Source of the DNA: Nostoc sp. TCL26-01
GTDB lineage: Bacteria; Cyanobacteriota; Cyanobacteriia; Cyanobacteriales; Nostocaceae
NCBI RefSeq assembly: GCF_013393945.1
Contig: NZ_CP040297.1
Coordinates: 3,566,001 to 3,630,000, forward strand
Direction: 5' to 3'
Length of the DNA: 64,000 bases
Shown: one piece after another, positions 25,065 to 33,983 of the stretch
Position numbering within the stretch: the stretch's first letter is position 1
Layout: every line of letters begins with the position of its first letter
The notes under the pieces: generated by a model
The model's input: the letters and a program-made list of their open reading frames with translations, nothing else
Told to the model about the DNA's origin: nothing
The model's database searches: none
Translations under genes and position numbers: made by a program

Positions 25065-27731
25065 TTATCTGCTACTCACATTGAGAGGGCCGCGAGTTAC
25101 GCCTAATTGATTTTGTAATTTCAATTCTCGCCAGAGTTGAGAACCTGTTATTTCACCTTGGAGTAACTGACTGTAGCTTTGTATTGTTTTATGTACCTGT
25201 TCTGGTGTTTCATTGACAAACTCTAGGCGGAAGTGACGCAAACCTAGCTTTATGAGTCCCTGTACGTATTCTGCTCCCGTTTGGGCTGTGCCGTTAAATA
25301 CAGTATTTCGGCAACCCGCATCTGCTTGCAAGACGTGTTCACTACCTACCCTATCCCTTAATTTTACCTCATGCTGTTCACAGGGTCGTCCACAGTTAGT
25401 ATGGTCTGTTCCCGTGGAGAGGAAAGCACAAAAGACGCAATGTTCCATGTGAAACATGGGTATATGTTGATGTATTGTCACCTCGAACCATTGGGGCGGA
25501 CAACTGGTAAGTAAATCTTCTATTTGAGTAATATTGAGATCATAGGATGCTGTCAACCGTTCTAACCCAAAGCGTTGCTGAAAGTAATCTGCTGTCAAGG
25601 GGTTGGCAACATTCAAAGAAAAATCCCCCACACAACGTTCACCTGCAAAGTATGCCAAATGATCATAGTTGCGTATGAGATAGCCATCAGCGTTAGAAGC
25701 GCGGACTTGTTGCAAAATCCAATTTTCCCCAGGTTTAGTAATTCGCGGTGGGGCGACGTAGATTTTGGGGAGAGGGGGGGAGACAGAATTATTTCCTTGC
25801 CTCATTGTTCCATTTTGAATTTTGAATTTTGTTAGCGCAGCGTTAGCGAGTCCGCGAGCGTCATTTTGAATTGATTTGTTCTCTTGTCTTACCTCATGCA
25901 CCATCCGCACAGCTTCTCGATAAGCGCGGGGATTTTCAAATTCGCAGTAGAGAATTTCAACGTTATTTTGTAGGGCTACTTGGAGTTGTTTGAGGTTGCG
26001 AACTAAGACAATGAGAACAGGAGATGTGAGGGATGGGGCAGATTTGGGGGGAAGTAAGTCTTGGTAGGAATTGTGAGGGTTTAATTGCCAGAGTTTAGGC
26101 TGACGGCGTAACTTTTCTAACTGGGTAACAATTTCCCGCCGCATACGATTTAACTCACTGACAGGAACCATCACCGCACCATTGAGATGATTCGTTAATG
26201 TTCCTAAATGAAAAGAAGTATTACCCAGACGACCAAACTGTTCTTGCAAGCGTTCTGTGTCTAAGGGTTTGGTGTGAGCTGCCACTAAAGATACAGCAGA
26301 TTCTACTTGGACAATGTTACCAAATTCATCGCGGGCGATCGCTATCAACGGTTGACCAATTTCACCATAAATTTCCAGATTAATCGGCCGCTGAAATTGG
26401 GGATTTTCCCCAGCAAAACTTTGTCGTAGTTGTTTATCAAGTTCTGGGTCACTAGTCTTCCACAGCTTATCACCCACATGAACCCGGCGGAAGTTAACAT
26501 CACTCCGACCAAAACTTAAGACTGTTTCTTTACCCTGCTGTACCACACCATAAATTCGTCCCCCTTCTTCTTTCCCCTCTGGATGTCCACAGTCAAACAC
26601 CACACCATCACCGGGTTTCACAGGGGCTTCTAGTCTAACTATCACCTCTTCGTTGCGGATGCGGCTAACTTCCCCTAAATAAACTCCCCGCTTCTTCCCA
26701 AAGTGGGCATGGACTAGTTCTTGATTGTTAATTCCTCTAAACCAACCTGTGTATAATCCACGAGAAAAAGCCATTTCTAAGTTGTAGTGTTCTTGACTTC
26801 TCCCCGACGCAGCCAGAGAAGTCTTTTTTCCCCCTTCCCTAGTAGGGAAGGGGGTTAGGGGGTTAGGTTCCTCCGATCTCCCCATCACTTGATCCAAAGC
26901 TTGCCGATACACACGAGTCACATTAGCTACATATTCTGGTGCTTTCAACCGTCCTTCAATCTTGAGACTAGTTACACCTGACTTCACCAAATCTGGCAAT
27001 ACTTCCAACCCAGCCAAATCTTGAGGACTGAGTAAATATTTGCGTTCTTGTAAATCGACAATTTCCCCATCGGCAATTAAATCATAAGGCATTCGACAAG
27101 CTTGGGCGCACTCACCCCGATTAGCCGAACGTCCTCCCAACGCTTCACTTGTCAAACACTGACCAGAATAGGCGACACACAAAGCTCCGTGAACAAACAC
27201 CTCCAAGGGTAAAGCAGTCGCCCGTTGGCAAATCTGCTGCTGAATTTGGTTAATTTCCTTGAGGGAACATTCACGGGCGAGTACGACTAATTGGCAACCG
27301 AGAGACTGAGCAAATTCTACCCCAGCCGCACTGGTAATCGTCATTTGGGTGGAAGCATGAATCGGGAAATCAGGAGATAAGTGACGAATCAGGCGACAAA
27401 TACCTACATCTTGGACAATGACTGCATCCACCCCGGCGGCAATAATTGTCCGGAGATATTGCTGTGCTTCGATTAATTCTTGAGGAAAGATCAGGGTATT
27501 GACAGTCACATAACCTTTCACACCCCGGAGATGCAAAAATGCCATTAATGCAGGTAAATCTGCCTCGGTGAAATTTTGCGCCCGCATTCTGGCATTGAAC
27601 CTATCCAAACCAAAATAAATTGCATCAGCCCCATTTTCCACAGCAGCTTTTGCACATTCCCAATTACCTGCTGGTGCAAGAATTTCCGGACGTTGTAATA
27701 ATTGAGAGTTAGGGTCTGAGCGTTTCATCAA
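25065..27731 (-). CDS. U32-family peptidase (collagenase-like), with repeat-derived insertions
   Basis: 888 residues. The N-terminal U32 domain opens RPEILAPAGNWECAKAAVEN and carries the signature LEVFVHGALCVAYSGQC, plus NRGECAQACRMPYDL with the conserved cysteines. A middle DUF3656-like domain and a C-terminal part with HCVFCAFLSTGTDHTNCGRP (Fe-S-type cysteines) follow. Relatives include RlhA-type rRNA hydroxylation proteins, so it may modify RNA rather than digest protein. Two segments, about residues 288-312 and 618-641, are encoded by dispersed intergenic repeats. Monocistronic. Confidence 0.9.
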   Translation of the reverse strand: MMKRSDPNSQLLQRPEILAPAGNWECAKAAVENGADAIYFGLDRFNARMRAQNFTEADLPALMAFLHLRGVKGYVTVNTLIFPQELIEAQQYLRTIIAAGVDAVIVQDVGICRLIRHLSPDFPIHASTQMTITSAAGVEFAQSLGCQLVVLARECSLKEINQIQQQICQRATALPLEVFVHGALCVAYSGQCLTSEALGGRSANRGECAQACRMPYDLIADGEIVDLQERKYLLSPQDLAGLEVLPDLVKSGVTSLKIEGRLKAPEYVANVTRVYRQALDQVMGRSEEPNPLTPFPTREGGKKTSLAASGRSQEHYNLEMAFSRGLYTGWFRGINNQELVHAHFGKKRGVYLGEVSRIRNEEVIVRLEAPVKPGDGVVFDCGHPEGKEEGGRIYGVVQQGKETVLSFGRSDVNFRRVHVGDKLWKTSDPELDKQLRQSFAGENPQFQRPINLEIYGEIGQPLIAIARDEFGNIVQVESAVSLVAAHTKPLDTERLQEQFGRLGNTSFHLGTLTNHLNGAVMVPVSELNRMRREIVTQLEKLRRQPKLWQLNPHNSYQDLLPPKSAPSLTSPVLIVLVRNLKQLQVALQNNVEILYCEFENPRAYREAVRMVHEVRQENKSIQNDARGLANAALTKFKIQNGTMRQGNNSVSPPLPKIYVAPPRITKPGENWILQQVRASNADGYLIRNYDHLAYFAGERCVGDFSLNVANPLTADYFQQRFGLERLTASYDLNITQIEDLLTSCPPQWFEVTIHQHIPMFHMEHCVFCAFLSTGTDHTNCGRPCEQHEVKLRDRVGSEHVLQADAGCRNTVFNGTAQTGAEYVQGLIKLGLRHFRLEFVNETPEQVHKTIQSYSQLLQGEITGSQLWRELKLQNQLGVTRGPLNVSSR
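25810..25879. repeat. dispersed repeat inserted in frame in the U32 gene (copy 2)
   Basis: On the minus strand this reads CAAATCAATTCAAAATGACG, then a GC-rich core ending GCTAACGCTGCGCTAAC, then AAAATTCAAAATTCAAAATG. The same layout occurs in the spacer at 30365-30438. It encodes NKSIQNDARGLANAALTKFK, which has no counterpart in the conserved domain pattern. Confidence 0.8.
26795..26870. repeat. palindromic repeats inserted in frame in the U32 gene (copy 1)
   Basis: Two hairpins lie side by side: GACTTCTC / GAGAAGTC (26795-26823) and the perfect CCCCCTTCCCT / AGGGAAGGGGG (26830-26854), followed by TTAGGGGGTTAGG. On the coding strand they give NPLTPFPTREGG and SLAASGRSQ. Confidence 0.8.
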
Positions 27732-27898
27732 GGTTGGAGCAGGTTAAGTATCACCAAAGTAATTTTAGCTTTAGTTTGCCGTAGGTTGGCAGGAGAGAAT
27801 AAAACGGCGTTGCAGCACAGGGGAATGAATTTAGGCAAGCAGAGGAAGCAGGGGGGGAAATTTTATAACTTGCTAAATCATCCCTCGATTCAGCAAAT

Positions 27899-27926
27899 GT
27901 AGAGACGTGCTATTATACGTCTCTAC
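27899..27926. repeat. dispersed small palindrome
   Basis: Arms GTAGAGACGT / ACGTCTCTAC around a divergent centre (GCTATTAT). It lies between the convergent-side small gene and the U32 gene start. Confidence 0.65.
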
Positions 27927-27957
27927 TCTACAGAAATTGCCAGTGTATTGAGTTTAT

Positions 27958-28317
27958 TTACCGTTGGTTTTCCTGTAATTCATTGGCACTTCTTTGTGCA
28001 GTGTTGGGATATAGAGAACCCCATTGTTTGATCGCTTCTCCTGATTCTTTGGCAATTCTTTTAGCTCGTTCTCCAGGAACTTCTTCAGTTTCACGAGCTT
28101 CTTGATTCCATTCTCCTGTAGTTTTTGGTCTTTGGGCATCATCTTGATGTACTACTTGGTCAAGTCTTCTAGTGACAGCTTCACTGTTACGTCCAGAATT
28201 AATGTTAGTTGTCAGCACTAAAAATCCCACTAAGACCACAGCGAAAAAACGCTTTAGCTGCCATTCTTGCAGCCGAGAATTGATTTGGGTGGCTATTGTT
28301 GATACCCAATTTGCCAT
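27958..28317 (-). CDS. single-span membrane protein, 119 aa
   Basis: One transmembrane helix (KRFFAVVLVGFLVLTTNI, residues 23-40) is followed by a hydrophilic domain rich in charged residues (NQEARETEEVPGERAKRIAKES, broken here as NQEARETEEVPG and ERAKRIAKESGEAIKQWGSL). This composition recurs in uncharacterised cyanobacterial proteins. There is no enzyme motif. It may be a membrane-tethered helper. Function unknown. Confidence 0.68.
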   Translation of the reverse strand: MANWVSTIATQINSRLQEWQLKRFFAVVLVGFLVLTTNINSGRNSEAVTRRLDQVVHQDDAQRPKTTGEWNQEARETEEVPGERAKRIAKESGEAIKQWGSLYPNTAQRSANELQENQR

Positions 28318-28705
28318 AATTCAAACTCCAGTAATTGATGATGGATACTTTTCCTAGTTCGAGAAATTGATTGGTGTATTTCTAGGATGAGTTGTTTGTA
28401 AAGTGCAGTAAAACTCAAGTTTTTTCCAATCAATTGATATTTACTAAACCCAATCTCAAGATATCTATAAAAACGGAGTTATCCCTCTAGCAGAAGTCAT
28501 ATTTAATTTGGGAAAATACTCACGATAAATCAAATAAACTTCTTGTCTATTCCCTATTCCCTATTCCCTATTCCCTATTCCCCTCTTCTTGATTGGTGTA
28601 ATTTAGATCGGTCATTACACCAACTACCAGACTAAATTTTTCGTCAAAATAAGTATGGTAGTGCAACTCATTGCTCTGTTGTTCGTCTAAATTTAGAGGT
28701 CAATT
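28318..28705. other. 388-bp intergenic region with a CCCTATT repeat
   Basis: It holds about four tandem TTCCCTA heptamers at 28550-28581 and otherwise AT-rich DNA. It presumably contains the promoters of the flanking divergent small genes. No gene was seen. Confidence 0.55.
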
Positions 28706-28888
28706 ATGTTTCCTTTTTGGGGTAATTCCTTTTGTGGTAGCGAACCTATTTCACGTAAATCTTACTTGGAACGTAAACTCAAGTTTCTCACCTGGATGAG
28801 AGATGATTTAGAGTCTAGGCTGGCTGGGGTTAATGCTGCTGTTGACACCATTCGCCAACAGATAGAACGTGAAGATGTTGGTGCTTAG
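28706..28888 (+). CDS. small conserved coiled-coil protein, 60 aa
   Basis: MFPFWGNSFCGSEPISRKSY is followed by a helix LERKLKFLTWMRDDLESRLA and GVNAAVDTIRQQIERED. Charged heptads suggest a short coiled coil. The ATG follows AGAGGTCAATT, a good ribosome-binding site. The pattern is familiar from small cyanobacterial proteins of unknown function. Confidence 0.65.
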   Translation: MFPFWGNSFCGSEPISRKSYLERKLKFLTWMRDDLESRLAGVNAAVDTIRQQIEREDVGA

Positions 28889-29029
28889 GCTTAGTTGCTA
28901 GCTTGGATCATCAGCCATTTAGTCAAGTTGCTGACATCCATAATTTTTCCTGAATTTTTCCTTATTTTACGAGACTGTAGGGGTGTATGAATGTACACCT
29001 CTACTTATATGTGGTTGCCCGAAATCCTC

Positions 29030-29058
29030 GTAGAGACGTTGCACTGCAACGTCTCTAC
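29030..29058. repeat. dispersed small perfect palindrome
   Basis: Arms GTAGAGACGTTGCA / TGCAACGTCTCTAC around C, 19 nt downstream of the lyase gene's 3' end, followed on the plus strand by TCATTTTTGG. Its flanks match the copy at 15200. Confidence 0.8.
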
Positions 29059-29076
29059 ACTCATTTTTGGAGATGT

Positions 29077-30237
29077 CTATTGATTAAATCTAGTTATTAC
29101 CTCAACCAATTGGTCAATTTCTGACTCTAACGTTAAATAATGAACCGTAATCCGAATACAACTAGGGTTGGCTATTGTTCGCGTTAAGATACTTTGAGCA
29201 TCGAGGAATTTTACTAATTGGGCGTGGGATTGGGGTTGACTGAGTTGGCAAGAAACTATGCCAGTTTCCGGTGGTGTAGTTCGCAGACACTTGACACTGG
29301 GTAAAGCTGACAACCTGCGCCAGAGGTATTGGCTATTGTGGCAAATTTGCTGGTAACGTTCCTCTGGTGTTCCCCATTGCTGATGGATGGCGATCGCTTC
29401 TTTCAACCCCAGGTACAATGGATAAGCTAGGGTAGAGACTTCATACCTCCGTCCGTCTGGTTTCCACCGCACAGGCTGGGCTTGGTCATCAACAATAATT
29501 CCATACAAGCCGATAAATGTGGGATTCAGGCTTTCCCTAACTTCTGGACGAATATACAAACCACCCGCACCTTCTGGGCCACATAACCATTTGTGACCAG
29601 TAAAAGCATAGAAATCTACGCCCAAATCAGTTAGATTAAGAGGTAAAGCCCCAACTGACTGGGCAGCATCAATTAATAATAAAGAGTTATTGTTTCTGCA
29701 TACTTCAACAATTTTCTCTAGAGGTAACAATTGTCCTGTATTCCAGAAAACATGACTCAAGACAACTAACCGAGTATTGGGGCGGAGGTGTTGAGTAATC
29801 ACTGTCACCGGGTTGCCCTGATTTAAGGTAGCTTTGAGAGGACAAGTAGTAACTTCTACCCCAAATCTCCGGCTGATTTCTTGGGTAGTGGCAATGACAC
29901 CGGGGTGTTCGCAGTCCGAAAGGAGGATATGGTCGCCGACTTGCCAATCCAGACCCCAAAAGGCGATATTACAACCAACGGTAACATTATCCGTAAAGGT
30001 AATTGTATCAGCAGGCGCGTTGAGTTCACTAGCGATCGCTTCCCTCACACCTTGCATTTGGATTGTAATCCAGTTACCAGCCTCATTGCCAAAGGGGCCT
30101 ATCTGCTGGATGTAAGCTAGAGTTTGAGTGATGGTATCCATTGCCCCTTGAGGCATTGGCCCCTGTCCCCCATAGTTAAAATAAGTCTTATTGGCTAAAG
30201 CAGGAAATTGTTCACGATGGCGATACAACCCAGTCAT
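29077..30237 (-). CDS. L-cysteine/cystine lyase (C-DES)-like class V aminotransferase
   Basis: 386 residues, the length of the Synechocystis C-DES protein, which splits cystine or cysteine to give (per)sulfide for Fe-S assembly. It has a fold type I PLP core: LLLIDAAQSVGALPLNLTDL (Asp190 holds the pyridine nitrogen) and FYAFTGHKWLCGPEGAGGLY with Schiff-base Lys216. The N-terminus YFNYGGQGPMP is typical of the group. It lacks the cysteine loop of NifS/IscS. Monocistronic. Confidence 0.86.
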   Translation of the reverse strand: MTGLYRHREQFPALANKTYFNYGGQGPMPQGAMDTITQTLAYIQQIGPFGNEAGNWITIQMQGVREAIASELNAPADTITFTDNVTVGCNIAFWGLDWQVGDHILLSDCEHPGVIATTQEISRRFGVEVTTCPLKATLNQGNPVTVITQHLRPNTRLVVLSHVFWNTGQLLPLEKIVEVCRNNNSLLLIDAAQSVGALPLNLTDLGVDFYAFTGHKWLCGPEGAGGLYIRPEVRESLNPTFIGLYGIIVDDQAQPVRWKPDGRRYEVSTLAYPLYLGLKEAIAIHQQWGTPEERYQQICHNSQYLWRRLSALPSVKCLRTTPPETGIVSCQLSQPQSHAQLVKFLDAQSILTRTIANPSCIRITVHYLTLESEIDQLVEVITRFNQ

Positions 30238-30549
30238 AATAATTCAAAATACAAAATTGTTGATGAGCTACTAACGCAACGTGGCGAGAATAACTATCCA
30301 TTTGAAAAAGACTAAAAACTACCCTACCACACAAATAGAAAGTGCTGAGTGCTGAGTGGGGGAGACAAATCAATTCAAAATGACGCGACGCTCCTGCGTC
30401 GCTAACGCTGCGCTAACAAAATTCAAAATTCAAAATGGAAGAAGGGGACAAGGTGACAAGGGGACAAGGGGACAGTGAGATAAGAATAATGACTAATGAC
30501 CATTGACTAATGACTATTGACCATTGACCAATGACTAAATTTTAAATGA
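30238..30549. repeat. 312-bp spacer filled with dispersed and tandem repeats
   Basis: It contains AGTGCTGAGTGCTGAGT units (30340-30358), the composite CAAATCAATTCAAAATGACG... repeat (30365-30438), GACAAGGGGACAAGG units (30445-30475) and TGACTAA/TGACCAT heptamers (30488-30535). No gene was seen. Confidence 0.75.
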
Positions 30550-32043
30550 ATGCTGATTAATGCTGAACACATTTTGCAATATCAACGCTGTAAGCGCCGG
30601 CCTGTTTTAGATATTAACAGTGACAGAAGCCAGCGAGACGAGCCTAGCGAATTATTGCTCAAATTACAACAAGACAAAACTGCTCATCAACAAAGTATTT
30701 TGTCTCAGTTTACATATCATCGACCGGATTACCCAAGAGGTAACTGGGAAGCTGGGCAAGTAGCTACTTTGGAATTAATGCAGCGTGGTGTGGAATATAT
30801 TCATCAAGGGGTACTGTTAGCTGAATATCACCATTTGCTAGATACAGAAATATCACCAGACTATAAAAAATATACTCTCCTGAGTCGTCCCGATTTATTG
30901 GTAAAACAACCGGGACAGTCTGACTTTGGTGATTGGATTTATCAACCAGTAGATATAGAACTGGGTAAGCGTCCTAAACAAGAATATCAAGTCATCGCTG
31001 CCTTTCATGCTCAAGTATTGGCAATAGCCCAGGGCGTTGCACCGTCAACAGCTTGGTTGATGTTGCGTAGTAAACAAAGGCAGCATACTGTGGATTTGTC
31101 GCGGTGGACACCGCAAATGCAGGTCATTTTACAAGAATTCATCGAGACTTTAGATTTAAAGACTCCACCAGAAGTATTTATCTCTCGTCAGAAGTGTAAT
31201 CTTTGTCTTTGGTACAGTCAATGTTATGCGATCGCCCAATCTCAGCAGCACCTCTCACTATTACCAGGAGTTTCCCCCATCCGCTACACCCAACTCCAAA
31301 CCCTCGACATCACGACGTTAGAATCTCTCGCTAATACCAGCCCCACAACTTTAGAAAATCTCATTGGTTTTGATACTCATGTTGCACGGAAGTTAGTAGT
31401 TCAAGCCCAATCAGTGATTGAAAAACGGCCTTTGATTTTACCGTTGTTTCGTTCTCATGAGCATCTTACCTTAAACTCACCGATAGAATTGTATTTTGAT
31501 ATTGAAGCGCAACCAGATTTAAATCTAGATTATTTGTTAGGCGTTTTAGTTGTTAATAAACAAACCAATACTGAAGAGTTTTATTCATTTGTAGCAGAAA
31601 AACCAGAAGATGAAGAATTAATTTGGCAACAATTTCTTGAGTTAGTATGGCAATATCCAGAAGCACCAATTTATCATTTTTGTGTATATGAATTTGATAC
31701 AGTTAAACGTCTCGCAAAGTTGTACCGGACTCCATCCGCTTCAGTTCATCCTGTATTAAATAGATTTGTCGATATTTATGAACACCTCACTCAAAGTGTG
31801 GCTTTACCAATAGAAAGTTATGCGCTAAAAGCGATCGCTCGTTGGTTGGGTTTTGAATGGCGTGATAAAGAAGCCAGTGGTGCTAAGTGTATTTACTGGT
31901 ATGATCAATGGTTGGAAACAGGCGATCGCACTTTATTAGAAATCATCATCCGCTACAACGAAGATGACTGTCGGGCTACTCGCAGCGTCAAGGATTGGTT
32001 AGTTAATTTTATCGAGGATGAGTATCGTTTGCGTCTAGCTTGA
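30550..32043 (+). CDS. TM0106-family RecB-like nuclease with C-terminal RNase H-like domain
   Basis: 497 residues. The N-terminal PD-(D/E)xK core is visible as LLSRPDLLVKQ, QPVDIELGKRPKQEYQ and a following helix. A cysteine cluster KCNLCLWYSQC may hold metal. A helix-hairpin-helix-like stretch (LLPGVSPIRYTQLQTLD) precedes a C-terminal exonuclease-type domain with YFDIEA, YHFCVYEFDTV and YNEDDCRAT, the DEDD pattern. It is predicted to act on DNA or RNA. The second of two closely spaced ATGs (30550) is in frame. Confidence 0.87.
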   Translation: MLINAEHILQYQRCKRRPVLDINSDRSQRDEPSELLLKLQQDKTAHQQSILSQFTYHRPDYPRGNWEAGQVATLELMQRGVEYIHQGVLLAEYHHLLDTEISPDYKKYTLLSRPDLLVKQPGQSDFGDWIYQPVDIELGKRPKQEYQVIAAFHAQVLAIAQGVAPSTAWLMLRSKQRQHTVDLSRWTPQMQVILQEFIETLDLKTPPEVFISRQKCNLCLWYSQCYAIAQSQQHLSLLPGVSPIRYTQLQTLDITTLESLANTSPTTLENLIGFDTHVARKLVVQAQSVIEKRPLILPLFRSHEHLTLNSPIELYFDIEAQPDLNLDYLLGVLVVNKQTNTEEFYSFVAEKPEDEELIWQQFLELVWQYPEAPIYHFCVYEFDTVKRLAKLYRTPSASVHPVLNRFVDIYEHLTQSVALPIESYALKAIARWLGFEWRDKEASGAKCIYWYDQWLETGDRTLLEIIIRYNEDDCRATRSVKDWLVNFIEDEYRLRLA

Positions 32044-32186
32044 TGTTTTGATTGATTAATACATATAAATTTACAAGTCAAAAACGTAACAAAATGTCAA
32101 AATTAATGTAAGTCGATTTTAGTGAATGGGAACAATTTATGAGAATTTGATTATTGTGCAGAACAATATTCCAGTTCATAATTATA

Positions 32187-32378
32187 ATGAGAAGCCCAGT
32201 TTATCCCACTCCAGAGCAAACAATAACGTGTTTTATCCTTTGTCAGAATGTTACAACTTTGTTTTTGCCGATTTTTATAGTCCGAATTGATGAACGCACT
32301 GGCAACATTTACATTCTGGCTGGAGAGGAAACGGGTATATTAATCACACGCGATGGCAGATGGAGATACGAAGAATGA
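32187..32378 (+). CDS. DUF6888-like small protein
   Basis: From the ATG at 32187 there are 63 residues: MRSPVYPTPEQTITCFILCQ then NVTTLFLPIFIVRIDERTGN and a C-terminal ILAGEETGILITRDGRWRY. This matches the pattern of small cyanobacterial proteins with a (FY)RxDxRTGNI(YF)(IL)xAGE motif, remembered as DUF6888. It overlaps the next gene by 4 nt (ATGA). The pair is often found together, but its function is not established. Confidence 0.72.
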   Translation: MRSPVYPTPEQTITCFILCQNVTTLFLPIFIVRIDERTGNIYILAGEETGILITRDGRWRYEE

Positions 32379-32575
32379 CAAAACCCAACTTCGCAGCAAT
32401 GAGTAAGTCTGAGTTGAAAGCTTATTTGTTAAAATATCGCAACGATACTGAAGCTTTTCACGCTTTGATGGATAAAATTACATCTGAACCCAATCAGACG
32501 TTTTATACAGTAGAAGAAGCAGGAAAACTACAAAAGCTAATTGAAGATAGACAGCGATTGAAAGAAAATAGTTAG
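32375..32575 (+). CDS. DUF6887-like small protein
   Basis: 66 residues from the ATG at 32375: MTKPNFAAMSKSELKAYLLK then YRNDTEAFHALMDKITSEPN and a basic C-terminal helix. The N(F)xxMSKxELxAYLLxxRxDxEA pattern is the one remembered as DUF6887. Translation is coupled to the upstream gene by the ATGA overlap. The arrangement looks like a two-component small module, perhaps toxin-antitoxin-like, but that is only inference. Confidence 0.74.
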   Translation: MTKPNFAAMSKSELKAYLLKYRNDTEAFHALMDKITSEPNQTFYTVEEAGKLQKLIEDRQRLKENS

Positions 32576-32727
32576 CATTTATCTAAGTTTAAACCGTTTC
32601 AATACTGAACCGTTTAGCAAATGTGTGATTTTTGTGACGGCTATATTCAACTGGTGGTATGTGGAAGGATTTTTCCGGATGCGGTAAATATCTAATGAAA
32701 AGACGAAAGATGCACCTTAATTAATCT

Positions 32728-32756
32728 CCCTCAGTCTTTGGCTGGGGGGTTTTATT
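32728..32756 (+). terminator. Rho-independent-type terminator
   Basis: Stem CCCTCAG / CTGGGGG (one G-U pair) with loop TCTTTGG, followed by GTTTTATTATTT. It lies about 150 nt after the DUF6887-like gene and would stop transcripts running toward the convergent exoD gene. Confidence 0.72.
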
Positions 32757-33387
32757 ATTTGAAGACGGATGGTAACAAGCTAGGGGCTAACCATAAGGCG
32801 TAACCAATGAATCCAAACAAGATGGTAATGAGAAACGTAATCACATAGCTGATACAAATTAGTAAACCATCAGATTCGATTGTAGCGATCGCTAATAGTA
32901 AAATTCCTACTGTAGGAATAGGGTTAGTTAAGGGAATGGGGGAGATGAGTAGTATTGTCAGCCAAGAGATACAAAACCCATTGACTCGCCATGTTAAAGG
33001 ATTTTCGGCAATTTTTTCCCATCGAGGACGGGCTATTTTCTCGACGACTCTGGTGACACGGCGTAAGTTTTGTAGTAAAAACTGGGCAAAGGGGCGAGGA
33101 AATTTATAGCGGGCGATTCTTTTAGGTAACCAAGGCGATCGCCTACCCAAAACCATCTGTAATGATAGTACCAAACAAGCGACACCAAAAGGCCCAGCTG
33201 CCCCCGGTGGCATGGGAAACAAAAATGGCAAAACTAACAATGCAATTACCAAGCTAAAACCCCGTTCTGAGGTTTCTAGCAAAATATCTCCCAGTGTCAA
33301 ATGCTGTTCGGCTAAACGTTGCAGCAATGACTTAATTTCTTGAGAAAAACTCAAATGTATTTTCCGTGATTTGATGTCATTTGCCAC
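32755..33387 (-). CDS. ExoD-family membrane protein
   Basis: 210 residues of the exopolysaccharide synthesis ExoD family. The N-terminal cytoplasmic part contains LTLGDILLETSERGFSLVIA. Hydrophobic segments follow (LVIALLVLPFLFPMPPG, FGVACLVLSLQMVLGR, ISWLTILLISPIPLTNPIPT, LICISYVITFLITILFGFIG). The PMPPGAAGP and PIPLTNPIPT motifs are typical. The role in polysaccharide export or membrane function is not precisely known. Monocistronic. Confidence 0.86.
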   Translation of the reverse strand: MANDIKSRKIHLSFSQEIKSLLQRLAEQHLTLGDILLETSERGFSLVIALLVLPFLFPMPPGAAGPFGVACLVLSLQMVLGRRSPWLPKRIARYKFPRPFAQFLLQNLRRVTRVVEKIARPRWEKIAENPLTWRVNGFCISWLTILLISPIPLTNPIPTVGILLLAIATIESDGLLICISYVITFLITILFGFIGYALWLAPSLLPSVFK

Positions 33388-33454
33388 AGTATCCTACTTA
33401 ATTCTAATCAATTAAATATGAATATGAATTTGTAGTAATTGCCTACTGTGTAGA

Positions 33455-33886
33455 CTAAGCTACTTCTAAAAAATCTCTATTTGATGAATTTATAGGAAAG
33501 AACACAGCAGGCGAAACTTTAAAGAAATCAGCAAGTTTTTGGATATGCTCAACTGTCAATTTACGCTTACCGTTTAGCACATCAGAAACAATTGATTCAG
33601 TTTTAAAAATAGGCACTAAATCTTTTTGCTTCAGAGTTAATTCATCAATTAACACCTTCAGTAGTTCTACTCCATAAATATCTGGAACTAACTCTTGCTG
33701 TTCTTCATATTCATGAATTAACATTCCTAATAAATTGAGATAGTCCGCTTCTTCCTCCGTCAATTCTCTCTTATCAAGTAAATCATCGACAACCGCCTGA
33801 GTTTTTGCAAAATCATCTTCAGATTTTATGGGGCGCGGAGGGAAAGATATAAGTAACTCTGTGTAATTGGTAGCGTTGTCTTGCAT
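33455..33886 (-). CDS. higA: HigA-like HTH antitoxin
   Basis: 143 residues. The N-terminal half (SEDDFAKTQAVVDDLLDKRE, LTEEEADYLNLLGMLIHEYE) is typical of long HigA proteins. The C-terminal XRE HTH reads LKQKDLVPIFKTESIVSDVL then NGKRKLTVEHIQKLADFFKV, ending PAVFF. It lies downstream of the HigB gene in toxin-first order, as is usual for higBA. It would repress the operon and neutralise the toxin. Confidence 0.87.
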   Translation of the reverse strand: MQDNATNYTELLISFPPRPIKSEDDFAKTQAVVDDLLDKRELTEEEADYLNLLGMLIHEYEEQQELVPDIYGVELLKVLIDELTLKQKDLVPIFKTESIVSDVLNGKRKLTVEHIQKLADFFKVSPAVFFPINSSNRDFLEVA

Positions 33887-33983
33887 TTCATCATTATGTT
33901 ATTAGTTGCTTAATTTAGTAGAATCAAGCTTGCAGCTTTGACAATTCTAGTTCTACTTCGTAGATAGCACATCTATATTAAGG

